64,000 bases of DNA. It comes from Metellina segmentata (lineage: Eukaryota > Arthropoda > Arachnida > Araneae > Tetragnathidae). The stretch spans positions 59,893,981-59,957,980 of the forward strand of contig OX375875.1 in assembly GCA_947359465.1 (NCBI GenBank). The letters are read 5' to 3'. Positions 40,401-50,290 of the stretch are shown in pieces (positions within the stretch are counted from its first letter, which is position 1; every line of letters begins with the position of its first letter). The position numbers and the translations under genes are program-made. The notes under the pieces are model-generated. The model was not told the origin of the DNA. It was given only the letters and a program-made list of their open reading frames with translations, and ran no database searches.

Positions 40401-43400
40401 TAAGCACATTCCCTTAGTATTCCCATAAACAGGATTTAAATTCATCTTCTTTTAGTTGCAATAGTAAACCATTGTCCTACAAGACAAAATTTTGCAATAC
40501 TGAATCCAAATCTGGCCCTTACATTCCTTGATGGGATTTTGCTTTTAATGCTTAGTTTCAAATCATGGAATCATAAATTACTGATTGAACTGCTCATGGC
40601 ACCATTTGAACAAGACTCGTCGTAGACACAACATCATCATCATCATAAATTACTGATCTAAAATGCCAGGTTCAAAATTTAATAATTTATCACATAGCAT
40701 TACACAAGGTTATTTTGCTCAACAGAGCAAACAAAGACATGTAAGTCAGTGAAAAGCAAAAAATTTGACAATTCATGCAGCATTACATAAACAAAATTAT
40801 CCAAATAAGTGGAGTGTTGGTTATCAGAATTATGGATACATGATATTTGTTGTATTATGAAATGCTTGTTGATATGTATTTCATAGTAAAATATTCCAAA
40901 ACAAACACTTTAATAAGGCAAAATTTCACTGGTTGTTTATATTTTTAGTACAACATAAGATTTAAAGTACAAAACACACACACTTTAAATCTTTCAACAT
41001 AATATATAAGTTAAGACAGTAGAATGCCTATGAAGTAAGCTTTTTTCACTGCATTAATTTTATTTTGTGCAAATTTTTGGCACTTTATTCATGGATTTTT
41101 TAGCAACATTGCTAAACTACACTCAAAGGCAAGAAGTAATCACAGCTCAAATTTCCACTAAGCAACCTTAACTATGCATTAAAATAATGAAATTGATGGA
41201 AAATATGCTTACATTTCTGCTAAGTATCCTTAACTATGCATTGAAAATAATGAAATTGGAGAAAATCATTCAGTTTTCATTTGCTCAGTGTAACATTGTT
41301 TTTAAAATTTTCTAGTTTTGACTATTAAATTTTGCTGTTTGTAATTGTTAGTCAAATATCAACTTAAATTATTGCTTTTGCATTCTTCAAAATTGGACAC
41401 TTTTTATATAAGCATAGACAATTACCATCACCAATTCATATGACATTTTGATTGATAAGACATGTCATGTATGGTAGACATTTAAACTTCAGTTCAATGC
41501 ATGCCATTGAAAAAGGAATACAGAAATAAAAAATGCTTTCCAAAATATTACATGAATGAAATAACAAAACAGAATAAAATTTATTTACTTACATGTGAAA
41601 TAGAATATACAGGTTTGTCATGAACTAAAACAGCTTGACCCTCTTCTTCTACAAACCCAACATTGCCTAAATGCAATACAGAAGCCACAATAGCAAAAAC
41701 AGCCTACAAGAAAGAAAACAAATTATTTTTAAATTCAATAAATATAACAATAAACTTTTTCCATCATGAATGTATATGTACTTCTTGTTCTTCATCAGCA
41801 AAATCAGTAACTGTCATAGCTTTCTCTACAACAGAAAATTGGTCAGCATCATCTACACTACGCAGCTTTACACAAGAACCCTAAAATTAAATAACACCAA
41901 TCAATGTGTTGAGTCATTGATAATTACAATATATGCAATAAATAAGAACCAAATGCAAATTGTCTTGTTTGCGAAGCAAACCAAATGGGAATTAGTAGCA
42001 GTTCACAGTAAAAATTAGATTGGATACTGTTTGATCAGACCCCTTATAAGCAATTTAAAATAACTAAAATTTCGCAGAACTGAAATTGAATACATGTAAT
42101 CCAGAGATCACTGAACACTAATAGTCAGAAATCAAACTCCAAGACACTTTTCACAATAGGATATATTTGGGGATATTTCAAACATTAGTCATTTTGTAAA
42201 ATTTGAAACATTCCTTTTAAACATTTCTTTCTGCAATTCTAATTTCTATTTGAAAATTTTTCAAAATTTATTCATATTACAAATTTAAATTATACAGTTA
42301 ATTTGGCAGTTTAAGATTTACAAAACTCAATTTTCACTTACTTGACTTAAATAGAAATAAACCGATGGATCTCGTCTTAGCTGTAGTTTTTCAAGTAGCT
42401 TTTCATCTGCACCAGCTAGAAGTTGATAGAATATGTGAAAATTTCTTTCTCCATGATTTTGATGCACAACTCTAGATTTTTCTAATAAATAATTTAAAAT
42501 ATGGCCACCCAAAGGAGCACCCTGTAAAAAAATATTCACAATATGAATTTTTATAAAAGTAAGAGAATAATAAAGTCAAAATAATTTGAAAATCTTACCA
42601 AAAAATCAAATTCTATATCCATATACTTTCCAAAGCGACTTGAGTTGTCATTCCTATTAGTTTTAGCATTTCCAAAGGCCTATAATTCATAAATTAAATA
42701 CAGATTATTAAATCTTATAAAATTCTGCACCAAACAATACACCATAGCATTGAAACAGGTATTTCAAAATTTAAAAATACAGAAATAATTTTGGACATTT
42801 TTACAGAGTCATTTTATTTCTTACAGAATTCATGGATCAAAATTAAAACAATTTGACATTTAAATGTAAATAAATATTGTTTGAAATATAATCACCTAGT
42901 CTGAAATCATATGCAATGGAAATTTACCCAAAAGCCATGTAACTAGTTTGATATTATGCGAGATGCATGTTATTTTCAATTACTTTTTTAAATCTTTATT
43001 TTGAATTAAATTAAGTTATAAAATCCTAAAAATATGCAAGAACTTTCTGAATAATAATGCAAAAAAAATATTCTATTTATACATATTATTACATTATACT
43101 TATATATTATTTGTATGTATAAAATACTATTAAAGACCAGACATGCAATTACATATGAATGTTTAAATTTGCATATTTAATAGCATGTATATTTTGTGCA
43201 TATTTTATTAACAGCTTCAAAGCACATTTCAAATTTCTCAAACATGTATTCTATTGAATAAATATATTTATGTTTTACACGTGAACAAATATTCTTATCT
43301 TCCATATTGAGACATTTATTTAGGTATGCTTTAAGGTGAGAAGAGAAAATAGCAAAACAAACCTCACAGTGAATGGAAGATATTAAAATAGCTTACAATT

Positions 43401-46302
43401 AACATTTTATTAAATTAGTTCCAATAAGTTACAAAATAAACAATACTTACACAAACGAGTTTTGAGACATTCTGTAATTATTTAAACATATATTACGTTT
43501 AATAATAGGTTAAGAATAGATTATTTATGAACCTATATAATCTGTTTACATTTTGTAATTATGGAATAGGGTACTTTCTAAGCATGTACAGAAAAAATAT
43601 CCCCTTGGGAAAGCGAATTACCTCTAGAATTGGGTTTGACAATAACAACTTATCCTTCACATTTTCCACAGATGGTGCATGATGACTAGCAGCAGCCAAA
43701 TACTGCAACAACTTTTTAGAAGCTTCCGTTTTTCCAGCTCCACTTTCGCCAGAAATAAGAATGCATTGGTCCTTACGTTCCTCTCTCATAAACCGAAATG
43801 CATTGTCAGCTATGGCAAATCTGTAATGCAAGTTGTAAAAAAATTGAAGGCAGGAAAATGGGAAATTGCTACATAATATAAACATGTTTTACTATCCAAA
43901 CCTTGCAAGTTCAATTATTTTGGTTTGAGGTTTTATTATTTGATTACAAAATATGCTTACATTTGTTTCAAAAGCTCTCAAGTCTACATCAGTTTTAAAG
44001 CCCTCTATGGACTAAATTTTAAACTTTGTCTCATAAGTGGACCATAATTTGAAATCTAAATTTTTTTATCACTTAAAAAAATTTTGAATTCAAGACTTAC
44101 TATGTTTTTATAGTAAAATGGCGAGATATATCTTTAAGGGTGTTTAAAATACGAGATTAAATATGCAAGTACTGTCTGGCCATAAATCAAATTGATCCAA
44201 CATTATCATTAAAAATACTATTAGCTAAAAAAAAGTATGAGAAAAACTACTTACATGTGTGGGGGAAGCTCATAAAAATTTACATTTTTGTACTGCTCAA
44301 TAGTATCATTTGAATATAAATTCAGATCTGTATATGGATTAACAGAAATGACAACTGGACCAATGTAGGTCTGGAAAAAAAAGATAATATGCGAAAATTA
44401 ATATGTATTCAAATTTCATATTGGGTCATCCGGAAACATCTGTGGCTTTTCAAATCGAAGTGATATTTGTTACTATTTTGCTATTGCTGATAAGAAATTA
44501 ACTTGATTGAAGCCGATGTGTAAATTTGCTCTTTTCTGCTTTCATTGCATTATTCTAGCTTGTGTTATAATATTTGTTTCACTGCAGTGCTAAGAATGAA
44601 GAACCAAAAAGTTCATTTTCGTCATATCATGCTCTTTTATTTTAAGAAATGAAAAAATGCTAGACAGACTGCTCATAAAATGTGTGCTGTATATGGACAA
44701 AGTGCTGTTTCTAACAACACAGTTCGAAGTGGTTTGATAAATTCAAGCACAGAAATTTCAGTCTCGAAGATAAAGCCCCATCTGGACGACCATCCCCTTT
44801 ACTGGCGATGAGAAGTGGATACTATATAATAATGTTACAAGAAAAAGATCATGGGGTAAGCCAAATGAACTTCCCCAAGCAACATCGAGATGGGGGCTGC
44901 ATCCCAAAAGTAATGCTTTGTGTATGGTGGGACTACAAAGGAATTGTTCATTATGAATTGTTGTCACAAAATCAGATAATAAATTCAGAAAAATACTGTT
45001 CTCAAATGGCAGAATTAAAAGCAGAAATCGAAACAAAGCGGCCAGAACTGACCAATCGTCTAGGTGTTCCAGCATGACAATGCTCAGCCCCACATTTTGC
45101 TGAATGTCAAAGACTTATCGAGTATGGCTGAGATGTAGAGGTGAAAGTTAAGAAACAGCCCCACATTTTGCTGAATGTCAAAGACTTATCGAGTATGGCT
45201 GAGATGTAGAGGTGAAAGTTAAGAAATGTTGTAAGTGGCCACTTTAGAGCCTTCACAAATTTTTTTTAAATACACACAATTATACATGTGTTCACTTATT
45301 TTTTTATTATTTTTTTTTTACCGTCCTCATAAAAATAAAAAAAAATACGTATTATTGGAGGTTCCACCATGTAAACTAATGTTTCTAACAAAGTGTGGCG
45401 ACTGTAGCAAAATTTTTCAGTCTCCACGTTCAAACATTCAGCGCCATGTGGCGAGTGGCAACCATCAATTTTCACCTTTACTGAGATGTTTTGTTTGACC
45501 CAATATTCACCAGACCTTACCCCTCCTCCTCAGATTTTCACCTCTTCAGGTCACTTAAAAATTCTCTGAACGGCCTGGAGTTCAATTCTTTGGACTGCCA
45601 AACAGCACCTCAATAACTTCTTAACAAATGTCTAATGATATTTTTTTAAAGGAATTTTTCAACTGCCGGTAAGATGTCAAAATTCATCGAACAAAATGGT
45701 GCTTATGGGATTCAGTAACATTTTCTTAAGTTTTTGAACTGCTTTGTTTCTATTTATCAAAAAAAGATAGAACTTTCCAGATGACCCAATAAGAGTCCAA
45801 AATAGGAACTATAAACATTTGCATACAAAGACAGTAAGCTCATTTTAAGTGACAACAAACTAATTGTTTCAACAATAAATTTTCATCTTGTAAATTCAGT
45901 TTCAATGTTATTTCTTGTCAAATAATTCTTCCTGTATTAAAAAGAAATGATGGATTAAATAGAACTGTAATTATCTTGAACATGAGGCAATTATTATTTT
46001 TTCTTAACAGAGTATATCTACAGGATCTTCAGTTTCATTCATGCAATCATTCATGTTTAAGAATTTGATATAAAAAGGATATTCTGCTCACTATGTTTAC
46101 GAAAATATGCTTTTACATTTACTATGTTTATACAAGCTTTAAAGGAAAATACACACGAAAATATCTTAATACTTACATAAATCAAATTTCCTTGAAATCG
46201 TTTGTGTAGATTATTGATAAAAGCATTTTCTTTAGTGTAATCTTCTAAAAGAATAAAATCTTGAACTCCCACTTTATCTCGTGCATGAAGTAGATTCTCC
46301 AT
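19443..46302 (-). CDS. Myo1c: Unconventional myosin-Ic (class I myosin heavy chain), 30 coding exons
   Basis: A single-headed, membrane-linked actin motor; the Drosophila orthologue class is Myo61F. Coding exons (high to low): 46302-46177, 44370-44255, 43820-43622, 42679-42599, 42521-42342, 41880-41782, 41703-41593, 39930-39859, 38195-38076, 37496-37429, 37334-37229, 37146-37066, 36991-36854, 36462-36414, 35822-35776, 35604-35524, 35425-35320, 35201-34970, 33392-33316, 33227-33159, 29534-29450, 27295-27241, 24979-24875, 24143-24060, 23969-23876, 21886-21816, 21655-21514, 21112-21042, 19774-19671, 19593-19443. All are GT-AG with matching phases; total about 1039 aa, the family's usual length. 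Motor: P-loop GESGAGKT (about 105-112), switch [11 protein letters not shown], switch II DIYGFE (about 380-385), Glu at the TEDS site (about 327), YIRCIKPN actin-side motif. Three IQ motifs (about 699-760) bind light chains. The TH1 tail contains [12 protein letters not shown] (Lys891, Arg902), matching the phosphoinositide-binding signature of vertebrate Myo1c. Weak donors: GTACAT (exon 6), GTGCTG (exon 15), GTATTT (exon 24). Confidence 0.95.
20087..20595. mobile_element. hAT MITE family 'GTGCACCTAA', copy 1 (509 bp), in myosin intron
   Basis: Ends CAGGGCTTGAAATA and TATTTTGAGGCCTG are near-inverted. Perfect 8-bp target duplication CTTTATGA at 20079-20086 and 20596-20603. GTGCACCTAA-type motifs recur near both ends. 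Two further copies are at 34326-34869 and 54185-54737. A short open stretch ([18 protein letters not shown]) is shared by the copies but is not recognised. Confidence 0.88.
22172..22859. mobile_element. Element with CACTCAAACCTGTTTT inverted ends (688 bp)
   Basis: CACTCAAACCTGTTTT at 22172 is mirrored at 22843-22859 (CAGGTTTGAGTG preceded by A-rich CACAAAAA). Inside, TTTTATGCGGTCCCTAT occurs twice, near 22708 and 22818. AT-rich and non-coding; target duplication unclear. Located in a myosin intron. Confidence 0.55.
23270..23518 (-). repeat. tRNA-derived SINE family B, near full length, in myosin intron
   Basis: Read on the minus strand, the head has a pol III A box TGGCTTAGTAGG (23500-23489) and a B-box-like GTTCGATTCC (about 23430-23420). 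It continues through TGTGTGTCCATTACTTGATG and ends in a T/G-rich tail with AACCAA-type repeats. Related copies at 30903-31074 and 37651-37858 have the same order. It is not an intact tRNA: the acceptor arm does not pair. Confidence 0.75.
24400..24780 (-). pseudogene. Possible pogo/Jerky-type transposase fragment
   Basis: The minus-strand frame around 24680-24570 reads [20 protein letters not shown] followed by [13 protein letters not shown]. The AW...LRNAWNKLL pattern resembles the end of pogo/Jerky DDE transposases (..W..V....LRKAWNKLLP). Stops follow. Resemblance is short, so this stays tentative. It lies between myosin exons 23 and 24. Confidence 0.3.
25823..26168. mobile_element. Truncated hAT-like element, inverted relative of 3877-5004
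   Basis: Begins CATGGTTCTCACACCTTTATCC and follows the reverse complement of 5007-4660 in order (GGACTTTTCAAAA, AAGTTGTCAATTAAAAA, GATTTCGGTCGTG). It stops near 26168, directly before a strong palindrome. Confidence 0.65.
26169..26227. repeat. Near-perfect palindrome, 29-bp arms, one-base centre
   Basis: Arms 26179-26197 and 26199-26217 are perfectly complementary (AAATATTGGGGCC... around a single T at 26198). With about one mismatch the pairing extends to 26169 and 26227. It could form a hairpin in RNA or a cruciform in DNA. It sits at the broken end of a hAT-like element. Confidence 0.85.
26325..26954 (+). mobile_element. Non-autonomous Helitron, 630 bp, in myosin intron
   Basis: Starts TCTATATATATAATTC at 26325 after A, and ends with hairpin GGGGGTTGGCGAGC...AAGCCCCCTAG at 26951-26954 followed by T: canonical Helitron ends and A/T insertion site. 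It shares interior sequence with the opposite-strand copy at 1392-1802 (around TATGTGGCAC, GCCTCAATTGAA and CCAATGAGGGTTGCAAAGCAAT). Confidence 0.82.
27616..29137 (+). mobile_element. hAT transposon remnant with transposase C-terminal domain (1.52 kb)
   Basis: Ends CAGGGGTGGGCA and TGCCCACCCCTG are inverted, the classic hAT terminus. Flanks GTATATGG and GTATATGT agree at 7 of 8 bases. A plus-strand frame at about 28665-28830 reads [15 protein letters not shown] then [14 protein letters not shown], the hATC dimerisation region (family form LS.FGSTYICE..FS.MN..KSKYRS.LT). The remainder of the transposase is lost to stops. Confidence 0.82.
29976..30535 (+). mobile_element. 5'-truncated non-LTR retrotransposon with 12-bp target duplication
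   Basis: The frame 30025-30444 encodes the C-terminal end of a Jockey/I-type pol protein: [33 protein letters not shown], then a CRGC...H..C.C zinc-knuckle-like motif, all features of the segment after RNase H. AACCCGAAAATA occurs at 29976-29987 and again at 30524-30535, bounding the insert, so the 5' truncation is original. The 3' end lacks a poly-A run. It sits in a myosin intron, nested in another repeat-like sequence. Confidence 0.82.
30903..31074 (-). repeat. tRNA-derived SINE family B, second copy
   Basis: On the minus strand: A box TGGCTCAATGGG near 31060, B-box-like GTTTGATTCC near 31015, then the family body with TTGATGTTACTTGG and the T/G-rich end (AAACCAAACCAATCAA). Same orientation as the copies at 23270 and 37651. 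Confidence 0.7.
31381..31814. mobile_element. piggyBac-like MITE (434 bp) with TTAA duplication
   Basis: Ends CCCCTTGGGTACA and TGTTCCCAAGGGG are inverted with small differences, and TTAA lies on each side (31377-31380 and 31815-31818), the piggyBac target duplication. Interior holds the near-repeat GACTCGTCAT / GACGAGTCTAATTCGTCAT. No coding sequence. Confidence 0.78.
32104..32974 (+). mobile_element. Internally deleted Tc1-like transposon, copy 2 (871 bp)
   Basis: Ends CACAGTCCAGTCACATTAA and inverse, with TA on both sides (32102-32103, 32975-32976). Same architecture and same internal deletion as 16240-17126. Located in a myosin intron, inserted opposite to the direction of the host gene. 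Confidence 0.92.
32245..32943 (+). CDS. Truncated Tc1-family transposase lacking the distal catalytic core
   Basis: From the first ATG (32245) the frame gives about 232 residues without interruption. N-terminal paired-like HTH DNA-binding part ([20 protein letters not shown], then [14 protein letters not shown]), then [14 protein letters not shown] with the first catalytic Asp and the [15 protein letters not shown] block. After WHSLGVLI it goes straight to [17 protein letters not shown], the usual C-terminus. The roughly 100 residues carrying the QDNAP Asp and the third acidic residue are absent, so it can bind ends at best, not cut. Upstream codons back to 32182 start with TTG and are not counted. 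Confidence 0.85.
   Translation: MQKRSDLSDVRKGMIIGFRAKGGSISETAKFVNFSRAAVVKVYCAWQNGTIQNQQCGTCGAPRAIDDRGERRLQRCVWAHRHVKQLTAQMNQGATKNVSSTTVQRTLLHMGLCSRRLVNATMLTAVDRRRRLEFVRQYRNWMSTEWPQVAFSDESRFMLHRTVGRWCIRRETSENKHPATIAGRIQAGGGSIMVWRMFSWHSLGVLIIRNLIDSLPARLAAVRSAKGGYSGF
34326..34869. mobile_element. hAT MITE family 'GTGCACCTAA', copy 2 (544 bp), in myosin intron
   Basis: Ends CAGGGCTCGAAATACCC and TTTTGAGGCCTG. Perfect 8-bp duplication AATTAAGT at 34318-34325 and 34870-34877. Body collinear with copies at 20087 and 54185 (shared CTCTAAAGGAACGTAATTA-like phrase and GGTTTATACAGGAGGAAG). Confidence 0.88.
37651..37858 (-). repeat. tRNA-derived SINE family B, third copy
   Basis: On the minus strand: A box TGGATCAGTGGG near 37845, B box GGTTCAATTCC near 37780, family body, and end in AAACCCAACCAATTAA. 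Lies in the intron after myosin exon 9. Confidence 0.7.
37934..38009. repeat. 24-bp tandem repeat, three copies
   Basis: TTTTAGTAATGTTTCAAGAC followed by ATAC repeats at 24-bp spacing with one or two changes per copy, within a myosin intron. Confidence 0.85.
38643..38686. repeat. Hairpin, 17-bp stem with 10-base loop
   Basis: TTCAGCAGTCTGATTTC (38643-38659) pairs with GAAATCAGACAGCTGAA (38670-38686) with one mismatch. In the intron between myosin exons 8 and 9; no MITE end or duplication seen, so its nature is open. Confidence 0.6.
39128..39225 (-). repeat. SINE family B fragment (3' end)
   Basis: GGTTGGTTGATTTGGGTTTTATAGTGCAAGG matches the tail end of the other family B copies (minus orientation); A and B boxes absent. 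Confidence 0.5.
41157..41268. repeat. Imperfect tandem duplication, period about 62 bp
   Basis: CTAAGCAACCTTAACTATGC near 41157 is repeated as CTAAGTATCCTTAACTATGC near 41219, both followed by ATT(A/G)AAATAATGAAATTG. In a myosin intron. Confidence 0.7.
44421..45789 (+). mobile_element. Mariner transposon remnant in first coding intron of the myosin gene
   Basis: Ends TTGGGTCATCCGGAAA at 44421 and TTTCCAGATGACCCAA at 45789 are inverted, with TA on both sides (44419-44420, 45790-45791). The plus-strand frame 44808-45077 reads [19 protein letters not shown] then [20 protein letters not shown], the mariner transposase core between the first and second catalytic Asp. A direct 71-bp duplication (45085-45155 and 45156-45226) follows, and the rest is frameshifted. 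Non-functional. Confidence 0.88.
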
Positions 46303-46309
46303 ACCTGGG
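46303..46309 (-). promoter_or_regulatory. Splice acceptor just upstream of the myosin ATG; 5' exon(s) not found
   Basis: The minus strand reads TTCACAG|CCCAGGTATGG, so an acceptor sits seven bases before the ATG. The gene therefore has at least one further 5' exon at higher coordinates. The frame is open across the junction (SPG before Met), so an alternative N-terminal extension is possible, as known for vertebrate MYO1C. I could not identify the upstream exon. Confidence 0.6.
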
Positions 46310-46329
46310 CTGTGAAAGAACAAAAATAC

Positions 46330-48060
46330 TTTCTACATAACAAAATATTGACAGCAACAATGCATAATAAACTACAAAAATGTTATTTATGAAATTTTAA
46401 TTTTAAAATTTATGAAAACATAAATTGCTGAACATTGTTCTAGACATTTTTGTACAAGTTGGGCATCTGCTCTGAGTTATCATTTTATTCAAATGAAAAG
46501 GGAAATTTCAAATATCTTAAAATGTATTTCCTACTTTGGTAAATAAGTAAACAAATATTTTTATTTTTTGCTTCTTTAAAACTAAATATTACAAAAATTA
46601 AATTAAAAAAAACTATCTTATTTGGCAAGGGATAAACATTAAATGTATTCTACATATTTTATACTTAAAGTGTGTGCATAATCAGCTAAACCAAAAACCA
46701 GCCTTTAATGTGCACTGTACATCTCTTCAGTTATCCTCCTTTTTAGAAGAAAATAACAAATAAATTTTACACAACAATTACTTATGAATAATTTCAGTTA
46801 AAAGATATATAGATCAATCATTCATAAAAATATTTTAATTACTTTTTCTGTCTTTCATTTTAGCAAACCATAAAAAAAAGATTAGCATAACTGGTAACAA
46901 ACATTGTTATGTGCCAGTTATGGTGGAAAACATTAATACTCGTGTTCAAGAATCAATTCTGAATTTTAAACATTTTGATGCTTGCATTTTAAAATATTTG
47001 ACTTGACAAGTATTTGTAAATTTCAACTAAGCCCCCTTTCAAAATATACTTGTGCATTTGTCCAAATATGTCCTTAACAATCCGAAACATAACTGAATTA
47101 TGATCATACTTGCCTCTAAAGTGTCAAAATGAGGTTTCTGTACTCTTTTAATTTAAAATGTACCAAATGCAAAATTACTTTGCAGATAATATATCGAAGT
47201 TTATAGTCGAGTATATTATTAGTTGAAACATCAATTCTTATTTTATTAACTTAATTAAACATGAGTAGGTGAAATAAAATTTAAAAAAATATATATTTCC
47301 ACTTGAGATTCTGTGATTTTTCGTCAAAACAAATTTAAAAAATATTTTGGAAACTTAATATTTGGTTAAGATTATGATTTATAAACTGTCACAAATAAAT
47401 ATTATAAAATAAATAAAAACAAGTTTAATATAAACCGAAAAAAATGACAGGTCTCAAATCGGCATCCGGCTTTTTCAAGCCCAGTTACCAGGTTCCTCTA
47501 TAAAGTCAAATTTTAACTTTTTTGAGTAGTGTGACAGAAGTTCAAGCAATTTATCCGAAGTGCACAAGTAGATTTAAGAATAAAATTACAATACAATATT
47601 TTTTCATAATTAAAAATCGGACGAGAGAAAATTTCTAACAGCAACCAACCATTAAAGAAAAATCAGACTTTTCATTTGAAGAGATGAGAATAAGAGATTA
47701 GGAAGTTTATCTGTAAATAAGCATGCTAATAAAATCATTATGCTAGCAGAAATTTATTCAAAACCAAACAAACGTACAATACCTTTTTTACAAACAAGTG
47801 GGGCAGTAAGTTTTCTTGTAGCTAAGCATTTTATAAATTTGAGTGGGACAATTCTTACCACCAACGCACGAAATAAAAAACATCAATCACGTTTAAAAAG
47901 GCGGTCAAATTGAACCAGTCTGCTTACTTTCCTTTTAAGGACCACCGACAAAAAACAAAACTTAAAACTCTCGGTTACAGTTATAGAAAGTTAGTTATAA
48001 AGAACTTCAATTTGTATTAAACATTCGTTTCGTTTTAAGAGACTAACAAATTACAAGGCA
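46330..48060. other. AT-rich intergenic stretch upstream of the myosin ATG
   Basis: No recognisable protein-coding sequence or repeat ends. The myosin 5' UTR exon or promoter might be here or further right, but nothing marks it. Confidence 0.4.
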
Positions 48061-48075
48061 GGTATTTTAATTAAC

Positions 48076-48181
48076 ATCACACTGGAGCAACACAACGGGT
48101 TATCAGGGTCGATCCCCAAGGGAAAAAGTCAAGGACAACACAATGTAATTTTGAATCACGGTCAGATGACGAAACAACTTA
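48076..48181 (-). repeat. SINE family A, partial copy
   Basis: CACTGGAGCAACACAACGGG, then GGTC.ATCCC.AAGGGAAA, then GGTCAGATGACGAA follow the order of the full copy at 58011-58348. Head with pol III boxes missing. Confidence 0.65.
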
Positions 48182-48465
48182 CAAGGAGTTAAGAATCCTT
48201 GATTGAAATAATAGCACCTCCGTTTTCTTTCTTTTTCTTACATCATACGTTCATCAGTTTTTGTAAAAGCTCCTCGAATAACAGCCGAGTTATTTAAAAA
48301 GCAAGTTTATTCGTGGCCAATGCAAACAGAAAACTTATTTTCATTGGCCTCGATTTATTGCACTTTCTGTATCCAGATTTTCTGTGTTTATCTTCTGCAC
48401 TGATCCTAAAGACCAACCTAAATTAGGTACTCAAAAACCAATTCGTTCAGCTCCATAAAATTAAT

Positions 48466-48756
48466 GCCGACCAACCGGTATAGTGGTTAAGGTGTTATAG
48501 CCTCAATATCGGAAGGTTCCTGGTTCGAATCCAGGTACGGGCATGGATGTTTGTAAGCGTATGGTGTAGAGGCGGCTGGTGCACCTTAAATCTGTCGTGG
48601 CCGAAAGTCCTCACGTTGGGTTGGTGTGGAAGTTTGGAGAGTGGGGTGCCAGCTCAGGTGTTGCTTCGTCATCTGACCATGGTTCAAAATTACGAGGGGG
48701 ATTGATCCCGGACCGTCGTCAATTACCCGTTGTTTTGCTCTAGTACGGAAATTTAG
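48466..48756 (+). repeat. tRNA-derived SINE family A, full-length-like copy
   Basis: Head GCCGACCAACCGG, A box TAGTGGTTAAGG at 48481-48492, B box GGTTCGAATCC at 48522-48532, then a body of about 220 bp (GTAGAGGCGGCTGGTGCACC, CATCTGACCATGGTTC, GATTGATCCCGGACC) ending CTCTAGTACG. The tRNA-like head lacks a matching acceptor stem and is followed at once by the shared body, so this is a SINE and not a tRNA gene. Confidence 0.82.
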
Positions 48757-48771
48757 GTCGGAAATTTAATC

Positions 48772-48930
48772 TATGTCGCACTGGAACAACACAGCGGGCT
48801 ATTGGTAAAAGGTCCTGGAACAATCCCGAAGGGGAAGATTTGAGGACAGCAGCTCGTAATTTCTTTAATCATGGTCAGATAAGGTCGACACCCGAGCTCC
48901 ACTCTCCGAAATTCCACATCAGGTAAGACA
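48772..48930 (-). repeat. SINE family A, partial copy, tail-to-tail with the preceding SINE
   Basis: Starts GTCGCACTGGAACAACACAG and follows the minus-orientation body (CGGGCTATTGG, GAAGGGGAAGA, ATCATGGTCAGAT). Diverged; the pol III head is absent or unrecognisable. Confidence 0.6.
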
Positions 48931-49859
48931 TTTCAGGTCACGGAAAATTTATCGTGTATCAACCACATCCACGGTGGTCTTTGGTTGAATAGAGTTTCCA
49001 ACTCTAACCCTCTTATTACTAATCCGCGACTATATCTACTGGTCTATCGCGGCCCCGAACGAGGCCAATTCTTTTCGTTGGCCTCGCGCCGAATCATCCG
49101 ATGAAAATACAGAATATTTGATGAGGCTAATGGTCATTCCCAATGACCCAAACTTAGTTCAAGTAAAACGTAAAAAAAAAATTGTTTTAATTGGTTACAG
49201 GTCTATGACCATTTAGAATTGAAGAACTACGTCCACCATTGTTAAAACCAAAAGAGACTATACTCATTTTAGTCCACATGATGGTCGGTATAGTCGTTCC
49301 AAAATAGTCATAGGTCTCTCTGCAATTTTAAGACATCGCTTATGTTTATGTTTCATTTAGTGAAGTTGGATTTATGTCTAAGACTGCATTCTTGTTTTCG
49401 TTGACCATATCTCCTTTGAGTATGAGAAAAGTTCAGGGCCAGTGCTCAGTTTCGTGGTATTTAAATAAACTGGTCCCGAGACCAAAAATCTGCTTCAAAA
49501 TGATAGAAAATTTGTTTGTCTGTTGCATGCAAAAACATTGGTGGTTTGTTTCTTTCTATGTTCACATTTAACAATGTCAGCGATGTAACTCTATAATGTG
49601 GCCAGCAATCACAGTATATCTTCCGGTTCTAAAGTGATGCATCAACCCGAATCCATTAAGATTGGAAAACCAATAATTAAACGTTGTCAAATACTTAAGG
49701 TGCTTTATTTTATTTAAGACTTCTTGGCCAGCATGACGTTGCACGTGACAGTTCTTTCGTGGGGTCAGGTGTGACCACTACTCGCTAACCCCCGGTGATT
49801 GCTACGAATTTCTATTTGGTTTGCGAATGGGAATTCGTAGCATCGAATAGAAATTCGGC

Positions 49860-50290
49860 CTATTGGATAACAGCCATCATGGCGTTGGCCGTGGTGTTGA
49901 ATGTATGTATCCTCGTTTGACTTCTTTAAATGAGTGCTTAGAAGTCAATATACCTCGCCAAAAACGCAGAGGGCCATACGAGCAACCATACGAGCAGTTC
50001 GAACCATGATCGGCCTCCGTGAGAGTGGACTTTCGTATTGTGAAATCGCCACTCGTATGTGACATAATGCGACAACAGTGATGAGTGTGAAGAAGGGATG
50101 AACCATGGAGAACCGGACATGTCGAAACCCCGGCAGTGGGCCAAGTAATATGAGATGACGTCAGCACGGGACGACAGACACTTCATCCAATCCGCATGGC
50201 GGTGACGGACGTTACAGTGTCCTCTAGCGCGTTGGCATAACATTTGAGCACGTCTACAGGTGTGTCATTGTCTGGCCTAACGTTATAGTA
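49860..50290 (+). pseudogene. Tc1-like transposase N-terminal fragment
   Basis: Plus-strand frames with shifts read TMIGLRESGLSYCEIATRM, HNATTVM and TMENRTCRNPGSGPSN, the HTH DNA-binding domain of Tc1 transposases (family forms I.GLREAG.S.REI..R......V.R....W....R..RPGSGR). Frameshifts and stops throughout; no catalytic core left. Just upstream, GCTACGAATT / AATTCGTAGC (about 49802-49842) form an inverted pair. Confidence 0.75.

Noticed and set aside
48466..48545. A tRNA gene on the plus strand
   Set aside because: A and B boxes are good, but the acceptor arm does not pair and the sequence continues into a body shared with 58011-58348, so it is a SINE head.
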